Program-made: the position numbers and the translations under genes
In this document: positions 37,695-49,123 of the stretch, piece after piece
How the letters are laid out: each line of letters starts with the position of its first letter
How positions within the stretch are numbered: position 1 is the first letter of the stretch
The notes under the pieces: generated by a model
What the model saw: the letters and a program-made list of their open reading frames with translations, nothing else
The model's database searches: none
What the model was told of the DNA's origin: nothing
Assembly (NCBI RefSeq): GCF_001039355.2
Contig: NW_019774447.1
Location: 84,610-148,609, forward strand
DNA: 64,000 nucleotides
Reading direction: 5' to 3'
Source of the DNA: Lingula anatina
Lineage: Eukaryota; Brachiopoda; Lingulata; Lingulida; Lingulidae

Positions 37695-38433
37695 ACAGCC
37701 ATTGTAGAATCCTTCTCTCTTGGCAAATTTCGGTGCCTTTTGTGCTGGTGTATCTTCCAATGTCTACAGTACATGTTCAAGCACAGAATCTTTAAGATTA
37801 GCCACATTAAAGATAAAGTGAATGCTATGAAAACAGCTCTGTGGGTATTGTATTTATATCCCTTGGAACTCCCATAGAGAACTGTGTGCCACTGGTGCTT
37901 TCATTTTCCGATTTTTTGAAAAAGGTCCACTCTAAACTCTAGACTAACATGAAATGTGCTCTTAAAAGGCATTAGTACATGTTAAAGAAGAGCAGGTTTT
38001 GGTTTAGAAATATTTGCAGAGTGTTTTGCTTTATGTTTTGATTTATTGCCATGGTTTCAATACCATAGCTATTTTATCATGGGGAGAATACCTCTCAGAT
38101 AAACAGCCCATCTTTACAATTCTTTTGAGCCTTTTGAAGTATCATTTTCAATGTGCGCTGTTCATAGAAATGCACTTTTTTATGTTAAAGCAAACTTTTT
38201 GGTTTTATAGTGTTGCAATGTCTGAAAATCACTCTATTTTGACACATCTTTTATTAATATATATACATGTATTTTTTTTTCGAAATTTTGCGATAAAACC
38301 TTTCCCGTTCTGTTTTCGTTTATGGAAATCTACACAATTAATTATCGGTGATTACTAATAGCCTGACATGTTTAGTGCAGATTATATTTATATGTATGTA
38401 GTTAAGATTATATAAACTTGTTTCTATAAGCCA

Positions 38434-38443
38434 AATAAATAAA
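38434..38443 (+). terminator. Poly(A) signals of the Ser/Thr-Pro-rich gene
   Basis: Overlapping AATAAATAAA about 950 bases after the stop, followed by a third AATAAA. The intervening 3' UTR is AT-rich and has no other gene. Confidence 0.5.
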
Positions 38444-39171
38444 GAATAAAAACCTTTGTTGCAAAGAAATAGCGTGCAAGCTATAAATTTTAAGTGAACC
38501 TGATACAATTTCACCAAAAATCATGTATCAGCACAGTTGTGCACTTATATTGGGAAGAGTAATTCTTAATTATAGTCGTATTTTAAGACTTTATTGTATT
38601 ATATTATAATATAATTACATAGCACATTAATCATTCATTTTGCACTGGATACTGATACATCATCCTTTGAGATCTTTGCTTTATTTACTATAAAACTATG
38701 ATAAAAGTCTGACTGATACAGTTAATGATGAAGGGGTGTATATCGTGTTATTACAATGTTAAGTTGATTCTAGTCACTTAGAAGCAGTTTTTCAAATGAG
38801 AAATGTGTTCAAGAAAACTATTTTTTTATTCATAATTTTTTTTTAAAAGACTGTAAAAATGAGTGTAATTACACACTCTTTGTTTATGTGATTAAGATAC
38901 TTATAAATATGACTGTCCAATTTTAAATTTTAGTAGATTTTAGTTACTTGAGCTCTGTAAAATTATTTTAAATCTTGAAATATCAGTGCAGTTGTTGTAT
39001 TTTATTAACATTTTAAGTTTTTTTTCATTATGTCATTCTTTATTTCCTTGTCTGGTCAATTAAAATAAAATCCAGAGCTACTGTTTAAAAAGTTTAAAGA
39101 CAACAACTAAGGAGTTAAGGCCCTCCTGCAAACATAAATATATCTTTAATACCACTTCACTGATGTTTTGA

Positions 39172-39177
39172 TTTATT
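39172..39177 (-). terminator. Candidate poly(A) signal of NDUFAF3
   Basis: AATAAA on the minus strand (TTTATT on plus) lies about 175 bases downstream of the NDUFAF3 stop codon. Confidence 0.4.
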
Positions 39178-39351
39178 TTATATTCTCAAATAGGTTGCAA
39201 AATAGCAAGTAGGTATTTAAATAGAACTTATAAAAAGTATATTAGTGGTGCAATGAAACTTATACCAATTGTTCAAAATCAAAGAAAATGCTCAATTGCT
39301 AATAAAGCCAGCTCTGAAGAAAAATGCTTGGCGGGTGTCACACATGAAATG

Positions 39352-42300
39352 CTATCTATCTTCATCAGTTTTATCCTTATCCTTGTCACTGGTATTCTTT
39401 TCTCCCTCGATTCTATGTTGTTTCTTTCTATCTCGTAAAGTCTGCTTTCTCTCCTCCATGATTGCTTTCCTTTGCTCTAAGTCAGTCTTATCTTTTTCCA
39501 ATCTCCCCTGCAGAATACTATCTGAGGTCAAATTTTTTATGTTCATTTCCACTGCTTCCAGTTTTTGATTTATTTGGCCATCCACATCTTCAGCATTGTC
39601 AACATTTTCTAACATCACCCGTGCTCTCATTGATGGGACTTCTTCTCCAGGTATGAAAGCTCCAGCCACATATCTGCCTTCTGAGACTAAGAAATTATAC
39701 AAGGGTACGGCACGATACTGAAATAAAACAGATATCCCACTTTTAAGGTATTAAAAACGCTACTAACTGATACCTGTCACATCAATCATTGAACCATGAT
39801 AAGAGATTAGTACACATGATATACTATACTATTTATATACTATATTAATTATATTAATATATGTTTATAACAATAATAATAATAATAATAATAATACTTA
39901 AAAAAAATAAAAGACAAAAAAATGGGACTGAGTGGGAATCAAACCTACTCCGCCATGATTGGCAGCCAGAACATTACCACTTGGCCAGCAAATCCTGTTA
40001 TCTGATGTAGTGTTATTGACAACTTATGATACCTGTCACACATGCCGAAGCTTTACGGAAATTGTCGAAGGCTAGAAAATGCCTTCAAAATATTCAAAAT
40101 ATACTTTTAACAGTTAAAAGAGATGACTGCAGACTATAGAGGATGAAAAAGAAAAATATACCACAGTAGAAAATTTAACAGCACAGAGATGAAAATATTG
40201 CTCTGTCTTGGCTTCTTTCGCATGCATGATATTCTAGATGTGATTTTCCAGTGTTCCATGATGTTTAAAACACTAAAGTGCTTGTCATGTACAAATTCCT
40301 TTAATTATTATTATTATTTTTTTTTTTTTTGGGGGGGGTCATATTTTGTGAATGTATGAAATACAGTACCAATGTTTTCAAATGTAATGTCCTTTTAAAA
40401 GTTGAAATTTAAACAGTAATTCTAAAAACTTTCCTTACTTCAAGGATAATCATCATTCTAAAATTTGAAAAAGAAAAAGAAAATCTTATTTTTTAAATAG
40501 GTTTTTACAGAGGTTCTTTTCGGCAAGTCTAGTATTTGAAAATACATCCACTTTTACATTGGACAGATGTAATACTTACTGTAGTAGTAAATTCCACTCC
40601 TATCCTTTTTTTCTTGAGATAATTTATAACTTTCAGATCAACTTGACTTCCCTCATCACCGATACCAAGCACCAACATGTCTGAAAAAAACAAAAAAGAA
40701 AACATTTTAAATCATATTAAGCAAAGAACTTCACATTTACATGTTATCAACAAAATGGGTTAATTTCACATCAGATTTTATTTATTTATTTATTTGTTTA
40801 ATCTTATTTAATGCCATTTCAGTTTGTTTCATAAAACAGCAAAAAGTATAGATTGAATTTAGCTTAGACTTCTATGTTTAAATAGCCAACTTTATAATGC
40901 CATCATCAGTTGCAATATTGGACTATGATGATCATTTCACAAATAATACCTGATGACATGAATAAATAGCCCAGTCACTTTTAGTAAACATCAGTGTCAA
41001 GATATAATTATCAAATATGGACTAAAGTATAAAAAAACTGCAATCAGTGAACCTTTCAAAGTTGTCTTTTATAATACTTCAGCATACCCACCCAGTGATG
41101 GCTGTAAGTTAACAAATAAACTAAGTGATTCCTCTGTGATTTCCTGGGGACTGTAAACCTAAAATATAAACAGGAGAATTCAATACTCAACAACTTTCTT
41201 TCTTCACAACTACCAGTATGTAGATTTATGTGTCTCATTACTGAAGTTGCATCTAGCCTGATAATGTCTACTCTTGCAACTGACATTAAATTAGAATTTA
41301 GATATAAAAAACAATAAAGTGTCACCTTTGAACAAGAGAACCACATTCTTACTAGTATACACTCATGACCACACACACACACATTTTCCAACATACTTTA
41401 CTTACCCACAATCAACATAAAGACACAAAAAATCATTTCAACTCCTTAAATGTACAAATTCGTGAGCTTTTACAAGGACACAGAAAAAAGTAGTTATATC
41501 TCCAAAAATAGGGAGAAAATAGGAGCCTGCTGCAGTTAGGCTGAATTGCGCAATACACTGCACACTGGAAAAAACACGTCCATTTGCAATTAAACAGAAG
41601 CAACGGTCATTCCCAATAGGCTGATATAAAAGAAAACTGTATTTCTAGGTAATTAAAATTGTTGATATAACTTAACAATTCAGCAAGTCGGGTTGGCAGT
41701 CATGTTGGCGAGTGGCTCTTCTTGGAAATATTACCTGCCAAAAGGAGCCACTCACCAACATGGTGGCCAACGCAACAATAAAATAAAATGCGAGTTTGTC
41801 GAGTTGTATCAACTATTTTAAGTACTTAGTTATGTATTTCGCTTTTATATCATCCTATTTGTTTGAAACTGCCCTTTCCTCGTGTTTACTTGCATCTGTA
41901 CTTGTTTTTTTTTTCAAGTGTTTTTTTCGCTGTATTGCAGTGTACTGTAGAACTCGGTCACACCCATCCTGCGGTAAGTGTTTAACAAATATTATTATTA
42001 TGACTACTATTCCAATGGTACTTACATTCCAGTGAAGTATAGTCTTGGGGAACATTGCAACTGAGCCCAGGACCCTGATGCCATTGTTCAGAATAAACCC
42101 CTGGTTGTTGAACCCTTTAATCATGAGAAAATCTTGGTTCAAGTTGATAATTTCTTGGGAGGACCTCCACTCTTGACCATCCAGGTCCAAATCGCTCACG
42201 TGTCCCCTGGACATCATGCCTACACTGCCAAGAGTATCACGCCTGGATTGAGAGATCATACTTTTTAATTTCAAGTTTAAAAACATAAGCTGCCTTTGCA

Positions 42301-42364
42301 AGAAAAAATATGAAATCCGCAAGAAGGTGCCAGTTTGCTGTGATGAGGCATCGTTGAACTGCAC
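39352..42364 (-). CDS. NDUFAF3: NADH:ubiquinone oxidoreductase (complex I) assembly factor 3
   Basis: Coding exons are 42026-42364, 41092-41158, 40580-40680 and 39352-39717, phases 0, 1, 0, giving 290 residues. NDUFAF3 works with NDUFAF4 in early assembly of the mitochondrial complex I Q module. The core matches the remembered human protein: a GFILNNGIRVLGSVAMFP block followed by LHWNV, then PQEITEESLSLF, then MLVLGIGDEGSQ, then YNFLVSEGRYVAGAFIPG. The human protein has about 184 residues. Here roughly 85 extra residues follow the core as a Lys/Glu/Asp-rich, coiled-coil-like tail ending KDKDKTDEDR. The start is the first in-frame ATG; a mitochondrial presequence is plausible but not clear. 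The gene converges on the plus-strand gene to its left. Confidence 0.93.
39864..39895 (+). repeat. (AAT)n microsatellite
   Basis: About ten AAT units next to the tRNA-derived element, of which it may be the tail on the minus strand. Confidence 0.9.
39922..39998 (-). repeat. tRNA-derived element (SINE head or tRNA relic)
   Basis: On the minus strand an A-box-like TGGCCAAGTGG (39978-39988) and a B-box-like GGTTTGATTCC (39935-39945) are spaced as in a tRNA, with a partly paired T arm. The acceptor stem does not close and the anticodon arm is poor. The unit is followed by a T-rich and (ATT)n tail, as in a retroposed tRNA-related element. It lies in the last NDUFAF3 intron. Confidence 0.45.
41694..41770 (+). 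repeat. Short inverted repeat in NDUFAF3 intron 1
   Basis: GTTGGCAGTCATGTTGGCGAGTGGCTC pairs imperfectly with GAGCCACTCACCAACATGGTGGCCAAC across about 24 bases. It could be a small foldback element. Confidence 0.6.
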
Positions 42365-44659
42365 TTGTTAACAACGTAACTGGTCTGTTGAACCGTTATT
42401 AACTTAATTTTTAGCTTGGCTTTTATCATGCCTGCACTGAAATGTCATGAATTCTCTGGATATTTGACGCTGAACCTTCATCAAATTTTCAGTTTCACTT
42501 GCAATTATTAGCAATAAAAGGCACTTTTCCCGTATGATCTTGATGGTACGTAAAGCAATACTTACGGTGAGCTATAACATCGCACATTATGCTGTAGTAT
42601 TTGTCGTCGAAATGCTGCAAGCGTGCACAGCACTGTTTTTCCTTTGCAAAGCGGCATCTTATGCAAGGCGAGAACGAATCTCATTTTGCAGAAGATCATG
42701 CTTTGCCCAAGACGAGCTTACGACATACCACTCAACACAGCAAAACGCCGTAACACTATGTACAGTGACACAGCAAGCGCCGTAGCACAAAGAGTCGTTA
42801 TTATAAAACAAATATTTTCTCCTTGTACTTTTCTTTATCTCCTATGTGGTTAGCCTTTCTCTTGCATGATTTCGGTCAACTTTGACATTTGACATTATTT
42901 CATATGATTGGCTTCAATTAACGTTAATTACTTTACTTAAAGTTCCATTTCTATTACTTCTTTTTCTTTTCCAATTTGAAGATGCAAAAGAAAGAGGTTT
43001 TACTTTCTGAGTACATTTTAATAACGCTCTTTGCATATCAGAATGTATAAAACTCTGGTCCTAACAAGGAATAGGAGCAACTTTCTGGCATGCCAGTATT
43101 TTGTTCTCATTCCGAACCCCGAGTTTCGGGGGGGGGGGGGGGGGGGGGGGTCAAATACATGTAAAACAACGGAGGTACATGTGCGAATATCAGCTGGGTG
43201 TATAAGCCTATGGGTAGCAGAAAGGCCAGTCTCCAGTGTTGCCTGAAACTCGGGGTGAATCCTTAGGCCTATACGTTCTAGATGTGTACCCTACAGTATC
43301 TCTCTCTCTCTCTCTCTCTCTGACACCCCGCATCAGCAGGCACGATGCAAGAGCTGGCATATAAGGTTTCATAACATATAGGTCATTAACTCCTGGACAT
43401 AAAAATTATTATGTCCAAGATTAACTGGTTTAAAATTTAAGACCGAATATTCTAATGTAGTAAGATCAATCCACGGGCGTCAATTAAAAATGCGATATTG
43501 GGGTGGAAGGCAAAAATACAGGTGTTAAACACGTACATTTCGTGTAAGCGGACGGCCGTAGTTTGAGCAATATTGTTGTTCTTGTTAGTTGTTGTTTTAT
43601 CTTCCCGTTTGTAATAGTGCTTGTACTAGCTCATTATGGTTAATATTATATTGTTCTTTTTTATAAGGCTAGCTGGCTCCAGTGGTCAGAGATCTATAGT
43701 AGGCCTATATGTAAAATAAGAAAGCCCATCATAGCCATCTACACTGTACATATCAAACACTTGTTTTCACCTAGAGTTCGATTAGCAATGAAATTGCAGT
43801 GATTAATTAGACTGGTTTAAATGACAGAACACGTTTGACCAGAAACATGGATTTATTTGTCAAACACCTGACTCGAAATATAAAAGAGGTAACGAATTTT
43901 GCAAGTTCTGCAATCATGAACAATCATTATATAAAAATTAAGCCGCTATTGAGTAACATTTTACAAAGATTTATTTTAACATTATTAAAATAAAAATTTA
44001 AACTAAGTTTTTAAGCAATCATCGAGAATCAAGATCAACCACCAAGGCTTTTACTGGGCTTAGGGTATTGAATTTCATTTGTTTAAAACGATTTTTACTA
44101 ACAGGCCCAAAAAGCACTCTAAGAAAGGGTATACTTTGACTGAAATGGGGGGAAATGAACATTTGAGTCTGAAATATGGAAAAGCACCACAAAAGTTGCT
44201 AGATCGTTCTTGATTTTCGTGGAGTAGGCATTTACTTAAAAAAATAATTAAAATTCTCCCCTCTTGCGATGTTTAAAACCACCCATTCTTAAAGTTATAT
44301 ACTGAATTGATGTTTTTTTTATAGTAACGTAAATATCACTACACAGCTTGTGAACGTATCAATTAACATAACACAGCAATCTTTGTAACGTAACACTTTT
44401 CAACTGGCCAGTACAAGCTTTGCCTTATATAAATGGAGGTGGTTAACTAAATTCTAATTGATACGATGAATCGTAAGTTAACCGACCCTTCACCTTCGAA
44501 TTCCTTATTCGTTTGATACCGACTTTCGGCGACTTAGGAGATATACATGTACAAATGTAGGGCCTATTAACAAGTACATAACCTCTTGTGTTGGGTCTTA
44601 TTCTTACAGAAGACAAATTTTGCTAGGCAATTTAAAGTAGGCTTTGTCGTTCGTTCAGT
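42365..44659. other. Spacer between NDUFAF3 and the receptor array
   Basis: Holds an inverted repeat with a poly-G core (43116-43256), a CT tract (43298-43321) and AT-rich DNA. An open frame at 42534-42785 has no splice context or recognisable protein and was not called. Confidence 0.5.
43116..43256 (+). repeat. Inverted repeat ACCCCGAGTTTCGGG with poly-G run
   Basis: ACCCCGAGTTTCGGG at 43116-43130 is matched in reverse by CCTGAAACTCGGGGT at 43242-43256. A run of about 22 G follows the left arm. It is a possible short MITE. Confidence 0.55.
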
Positions 44660-47196
44660 TTAAACCGGATCTTTTGCTAGACTATAAGGCGAATCGTTGG
44701 CTGGATTTTCGGTCGGATCATCTGGTTGACTGTCACCCGGATCATTCTGTAGATTTTCAACTGGAACTTTTGCTAATCTGCGGGGCAAGCTACCTCTGAC
44801 GTTAGGGCTATTCTCTGCTTTCAGCGTCTGCTCACCTTCACGATGAGACAGAGGCGTCTCGTACTCGCCCGCACTTCCCTCATATTGTCCCTCCTCCGCC
44901 ACTGGGCTGTAGTATACGTTACCGTCTTCCACCGCGGAACTTTCCTCTTTCTCGCGCGGGTTTTGTGGCGTCTCATCACTGGTATTGACAATGTGGTCGT
45001 AAGCGTACTCGTCGGGAGGGTCTAAGGTCGCGTACAGTGGGTCGTCGTATTCGTCGTGAGGGTTGTAGTAGGCGTTGCCGTCGCTCGGCTTGTACAGGGA
45101 GTTGTTTTTAACCAGAGTTTTGGCCCGACTGGATTCTATGTGGTTAGGGTTGTAAACCGAACCTTCATTGGTAAAGCCGTGGTCGTTTGCCTGCTGACAG
45201 AAAAACTACGTATGCATGAGTTATATCTAATAAAAAGGAGTCCATTCAACAGGAAAGTTGTTTAATAGGGCATATTACATGCCTAACATAATCTCTAAAT
45301 GATAACCATGCAGTCAGAGGATTTTTTAAAATTTCTTTTAAGATTTTTTATTTTCCGGAAATTAACTAAGACTCGCTATATATCAGTGTATTACCAAAAA
45401 ATTTAACTGGAACAGATGATTTGTTGAACGAATCAAAAGGAAAAGGTATTCCAGTAATCAGTATATCCCGAATCAGAAATATTCAATTTCGCCGCAAAAT
45501 TTATACGTGCAACAAATCACCAGTAAACTTATTTCATCATATACAAGTCAAAATGCTTTAAAAAGTTTCTCAACTCACCGTGTCTGCTGAACGCTTCTTG
45601 GTGACTCGGTTCCAGATACTACAAAAAGACAGGTTTTGAGAAATAAAATGACGTAAAGGTATAGTAATACATAAAAATTATCTAATTCTAAAAACCTTTT
45701 TTATTTATCCATCTCCTTGGATAGAGACATTTACATTCTATTACCCATGTGGGTTTTTATATGGAACATCCAGTCTACCACCCCGGGGAGGCGAGAACGT
45801 GGCCATCATTTCACCTTGCCTGGCTAGTCATGTATGTGTATCTTAACCAGGTGTCTATTCTATATCCATTATATACAAATATATCTCTCACGTACAAATT
45901 CATCCAAGAATTGCAATGGCGTTATAAAGTTATTATTATTTTTATTATTAACAAGTGTTAAGGGAAAGCAAAAGTTCATTAAGACCTGTTTCTAATAAGT
46001 TATAGATCTAACAATAATTATTTTTATTATTATTAAAATTTTAAGGTAAAGTTATTATTGTTATTATTATTATTATTATTATACCTGAGCAAGAGCTCTC
46101 TTTTCCTCCACCATAAAACCCCAATCACGAGAACAACAAGAAGGACGAGGAGGACAACGATGACAATTGCCGCAATGGCGCCACCGTCTGTACCACCGCC
46201 ACCAGCGCCCCTAGCGTCAACACCTGGGCCAGGGGGAGAGGAGCTGGCATCACCCACCACCGGCGGGATTAAACCTTTAGAGACTGTTGTAGCAGTAGTA
46301 GTGGTGGAACCTGTGGTTGAGCAATTTGTCTGTTGGCAATAGTGAGGTGCATCTGATTTGCAGCCAACCCCAGAAGAACAGTTATGTAGCGTCCAATTGC
46401 CGCCAATGCATCGAAAGAAGGTTTCACAGTTTGCCGGGTTTGGTAAATACTCGGTTTCTTTTCCAACAGTGTCACAAGTGTAATTAGTGTATCCACATGG
46501 AAGTGAATCTGAAATAAATATTACTCAAATATGATCATACAACCATAAGTAATTTTGCACATATATTTTAATAAAACCACGGCTATCAGAACTTAAAGAT
46601 ATTTGAAATCAACCACATATTTAGAAGAAGAAAAAAAAAAAAAAACAGCATGACCAGCGAAAAGTGAAATCTGCTTCTTTTTCGTTTACCAGATCTTCCT
46701 GTTCAAACATGTTACAGCACGTTCTCCTGACCCACCCTAACAACGTGACAAAAACGCGCGAGTTTCTATAAAGTATGGACCCGGCCTAGAGTATTTGTAT
46801 GGTCCAGGTGTTAGGGATACATTAGAAAAGAAATCCCGCAATACAAAGTAACTGCATGCAGTCTCAGACCCTTTCTCATATACGTTGCCATCAAATGAAA
46901 GGAGCGCAAACGCACGCGTGATTTGTGTCAAAATAACCCCTTGAGCTGTCGGCGAACTCGACTCCTACCTCTGCTGTATCGACCCAATTATGAACCTTAC
47001 TGATGAATATAAATAAACAACAGTAGCACGATTTATAAATGTATTTAAGTACATCTTCAATCAAAATCAATGCTTGCAGAAATTTATAGCTTACTTTAGG
47101 AGACTTAACTTTCGTATTAAATACTACAGGTGCATACTCACCAGTTGATTCTGCAAAGAAAAGAACAGCTAACGCCACGGCCAGATACCTGTACAT
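44660..47196 (-). CDS. CBM14-like type I membrane receptor with ITAM, paralogue 1
   Basis: Exons 47142-47196, 46085-46508, 45579-45618 and 44660-45193 join in phases 1, 2, 0 to give 350 residues. Exon 1 is a signal peptide (MYRYLAVALAVLFFAES). Exon 2 holds a peritrophin-A/CBM14-like domain (PCGY...NPANCETFFRC and further cysteines), a Thr/Gly/Pro linker, a strongly hydrophobic helix (AAIVIVVLLVLLVVLVIGVL) and a WWRKRE stop-transfer. Exon 3 is a 13-codon basic juxtamembrane piece. Exon 4 is the cytoplasmic tail with 13 tyrosines, including a canonical ITAM, YATL-x7-YDHI, plus NSLYKP and NVYYSPVAE. Exon 4 begins at a tandem CAGCAG acceptor, so one Gln may be optional. The likely role is a surface sensor of chitin or glycans signalling through tyrosine kinases; ligand and signalling are inferred. 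It is the leftmost of four same-strand paralogues and the one with the smallest ectodomain. Confidence 0.85.
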
Positions 47197-47923
47197 GTTT
47201 ATGTCACAAGAAGTGATTAAGTGTCCCATGACTAACGATCGATGGCTTGCCTCGATGACACTGCCTGGCTTGAAACATCAGTCCAGTGAGAACATCTTGA
47301 TGGCCGTATATTGTCACTTTTTAATCTACGTGGCGTTATGTTTAAAAGAAGGTTATGAAACTTTTGAAGCGTACCTTGAGTAGCTCACGCTGTCAGCACC
47401 GTCGCCATTTTGCACTATTATGTTTGTGCAACGCAGGCCAAGTCTACACAATAGGTTATAGAAATTGTATAGATTAAGGGACTTCTTGAGCATGTGAGTA
47501 ATGTTGTATATATAGATTATTTGTGTCGTGAAGTTCTGAAGCGTCGGAGATAAGTTTTTATTTATAAGGTGCTTGGGCGATCTGCTGTTGTTTTAGGGCC
47601 TACTTGAGATAAAGACCGACGTTTAAAATATTGAACGCTTGAAATGAATGGGGAATCTTGGATGTGTTATTCGGATATATTATCGGCCCTTCAAACTTTT
47701 GTTCGAGTTGTTAAAAATAATAACAATGTATTCTACGCAGGTATTTGGGTGGTTCACGCAGCAGGCGGATCAATTGGATTTATACAGACTCATGGTTACT
47801 TTTTCATATCAACTGTTTTAAAACATATGCATCCGATTTTTCTTTCTTTTTTCCCTTAAATTTTACGATGTTTGCCATTATAATGCGCTATTTGATACCA
47901 GAGTAAATGTAAAATGAGAGGTG

Positions 47924-48025
47924 CATTATCTGACACTTCTTTATGCATTTCCGGAACGAACGACGACCCTTCATCATTATCTGACGCTTCTTTATGCATT
48001 TCCGGAACGAACAACGACCCTTCAT
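47924..48025 (+). repeat. 51-base tandem duplication
   Basis: Two near-identical 51-base units, each carrying CTTCTTTATGCATTTCCGGAACGAAC..CGACCCTTCAT with two or three differences. The period is a multiple of three, which makes repetitive open frames on the minus strand, but there is no sign of a gene. Confidence 0.85.
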
Positions 48026-48279
48026 GTTCGACCTGTAAGCGTAATAAGAGACACATCTGCTCCGTGAAAAATGCGTACCCATCCTGTGTCAATCAAAATA
48101 GTCTTCTTATATTGAATAAAAAGCATCAATTTTGTAAAATTAACATGAATTTTCTTTCGGTCGAAGCAAGGAATATGACCAAGCTAATGTAGACTGCTCT
48201 TTCGTTACCAAGGGGCGAGCGTTACCATGGAACCGGCGTATATAATCAGCAAAGTCTGTTCTCTCACACTTAACGAGGT

Positions 48280-48282
<3 letters not shown>

Positions 48283-48317
<35 letters not shown>
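48283..48317 (+). repeat. (CA)n microsatellite
   Basis: About 17 CA units followed by a short TA run. Confidence 0.95.
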
Positions 48318-48325
<8 letters not shown>

Positions 48326-49123
48326 GCTCACGGTCTGGTTATAGCTATGTTAGATATAATTTTTCATCCAGCGAAATTTCGTACTGAGTCGTCTTTATTT
48401 GTCGATTTATTATCTGGATTATTATCTGAATCTCAAAATACCAAGATTTTAAGCTACAGTGTATAACGTCGAAGTTAGGATTTCATATTTTCAAAACTGT
48501 ATATAACTGTATATAAATCGGACAGACATTAGAACAATTGTTACAGTCAATGGAATGTCTCAACTTAATAGACTGAAATATAAATACATATAAATATCTG
48601 CAACATTTTACTAATAAAAACGTGTGCCAATCTGCTTAGAACAAAGCACCTCGCAATTTTGTGATATGGTATGTGTTGTAGGTTAGAATATTACTTTTAC
48701 CAAAACCTAAATACAAAAGCTCTTTCAAAACTTTGTAGTAAATTCCACGGATAAACTGTGATGCGGATTTTAACATGAGAACGGAGTGGTTTTTATACTC
48801 ATTTGATCAAGGAAAATCGGGAACTTTTGATGGAACCTTTTTCAAATAAATAAATATGATGTCGTGACGTAAGAAAAAGCCATACTTGCCCAACATTAGA
48901 AAGTACCATAGGCCTATCTTTTTCACAGATTAAGTTGATTTAAAACATATAAATTTTCACAGACAAAGTTAATTTGAACTATATCTCCTTTCCAAATAAA
49001 GTTAATTTAAAATGTACCAGATTCCTCCTTCACAGAGTTTTTTATCTTTATATATAGAGTTTATTAAGTTCGTTTACTGCTACATGTAAGTATAGGGGGA
49101 TCATACTTTTAAACTCATTGTGG

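Larger units (their letters stand above)
47197..49123. other. Spacer between paralogues 1 and 2
   Basis: Contains a 51-base tandem duplication (47924-48025), a CA microsatellite (48283-48317) and AT-rich DNA. No further exon of the array was recognised here. Confidence 0.5.

Noticed and set aside
42534-42785. 83-codon open frame between NDUFAF3 and the array
   Set aside because: It has no splice context, promoter or recognisable protein, and is overlapped by another random frame.
46058-46342. Plus-strand frame opposite the paralogue 1 membrane exon
   Set aside because: It is the antisense of a coding exon with biased Gly/Thr codons; the minus-strand frame has the domain and splice support.
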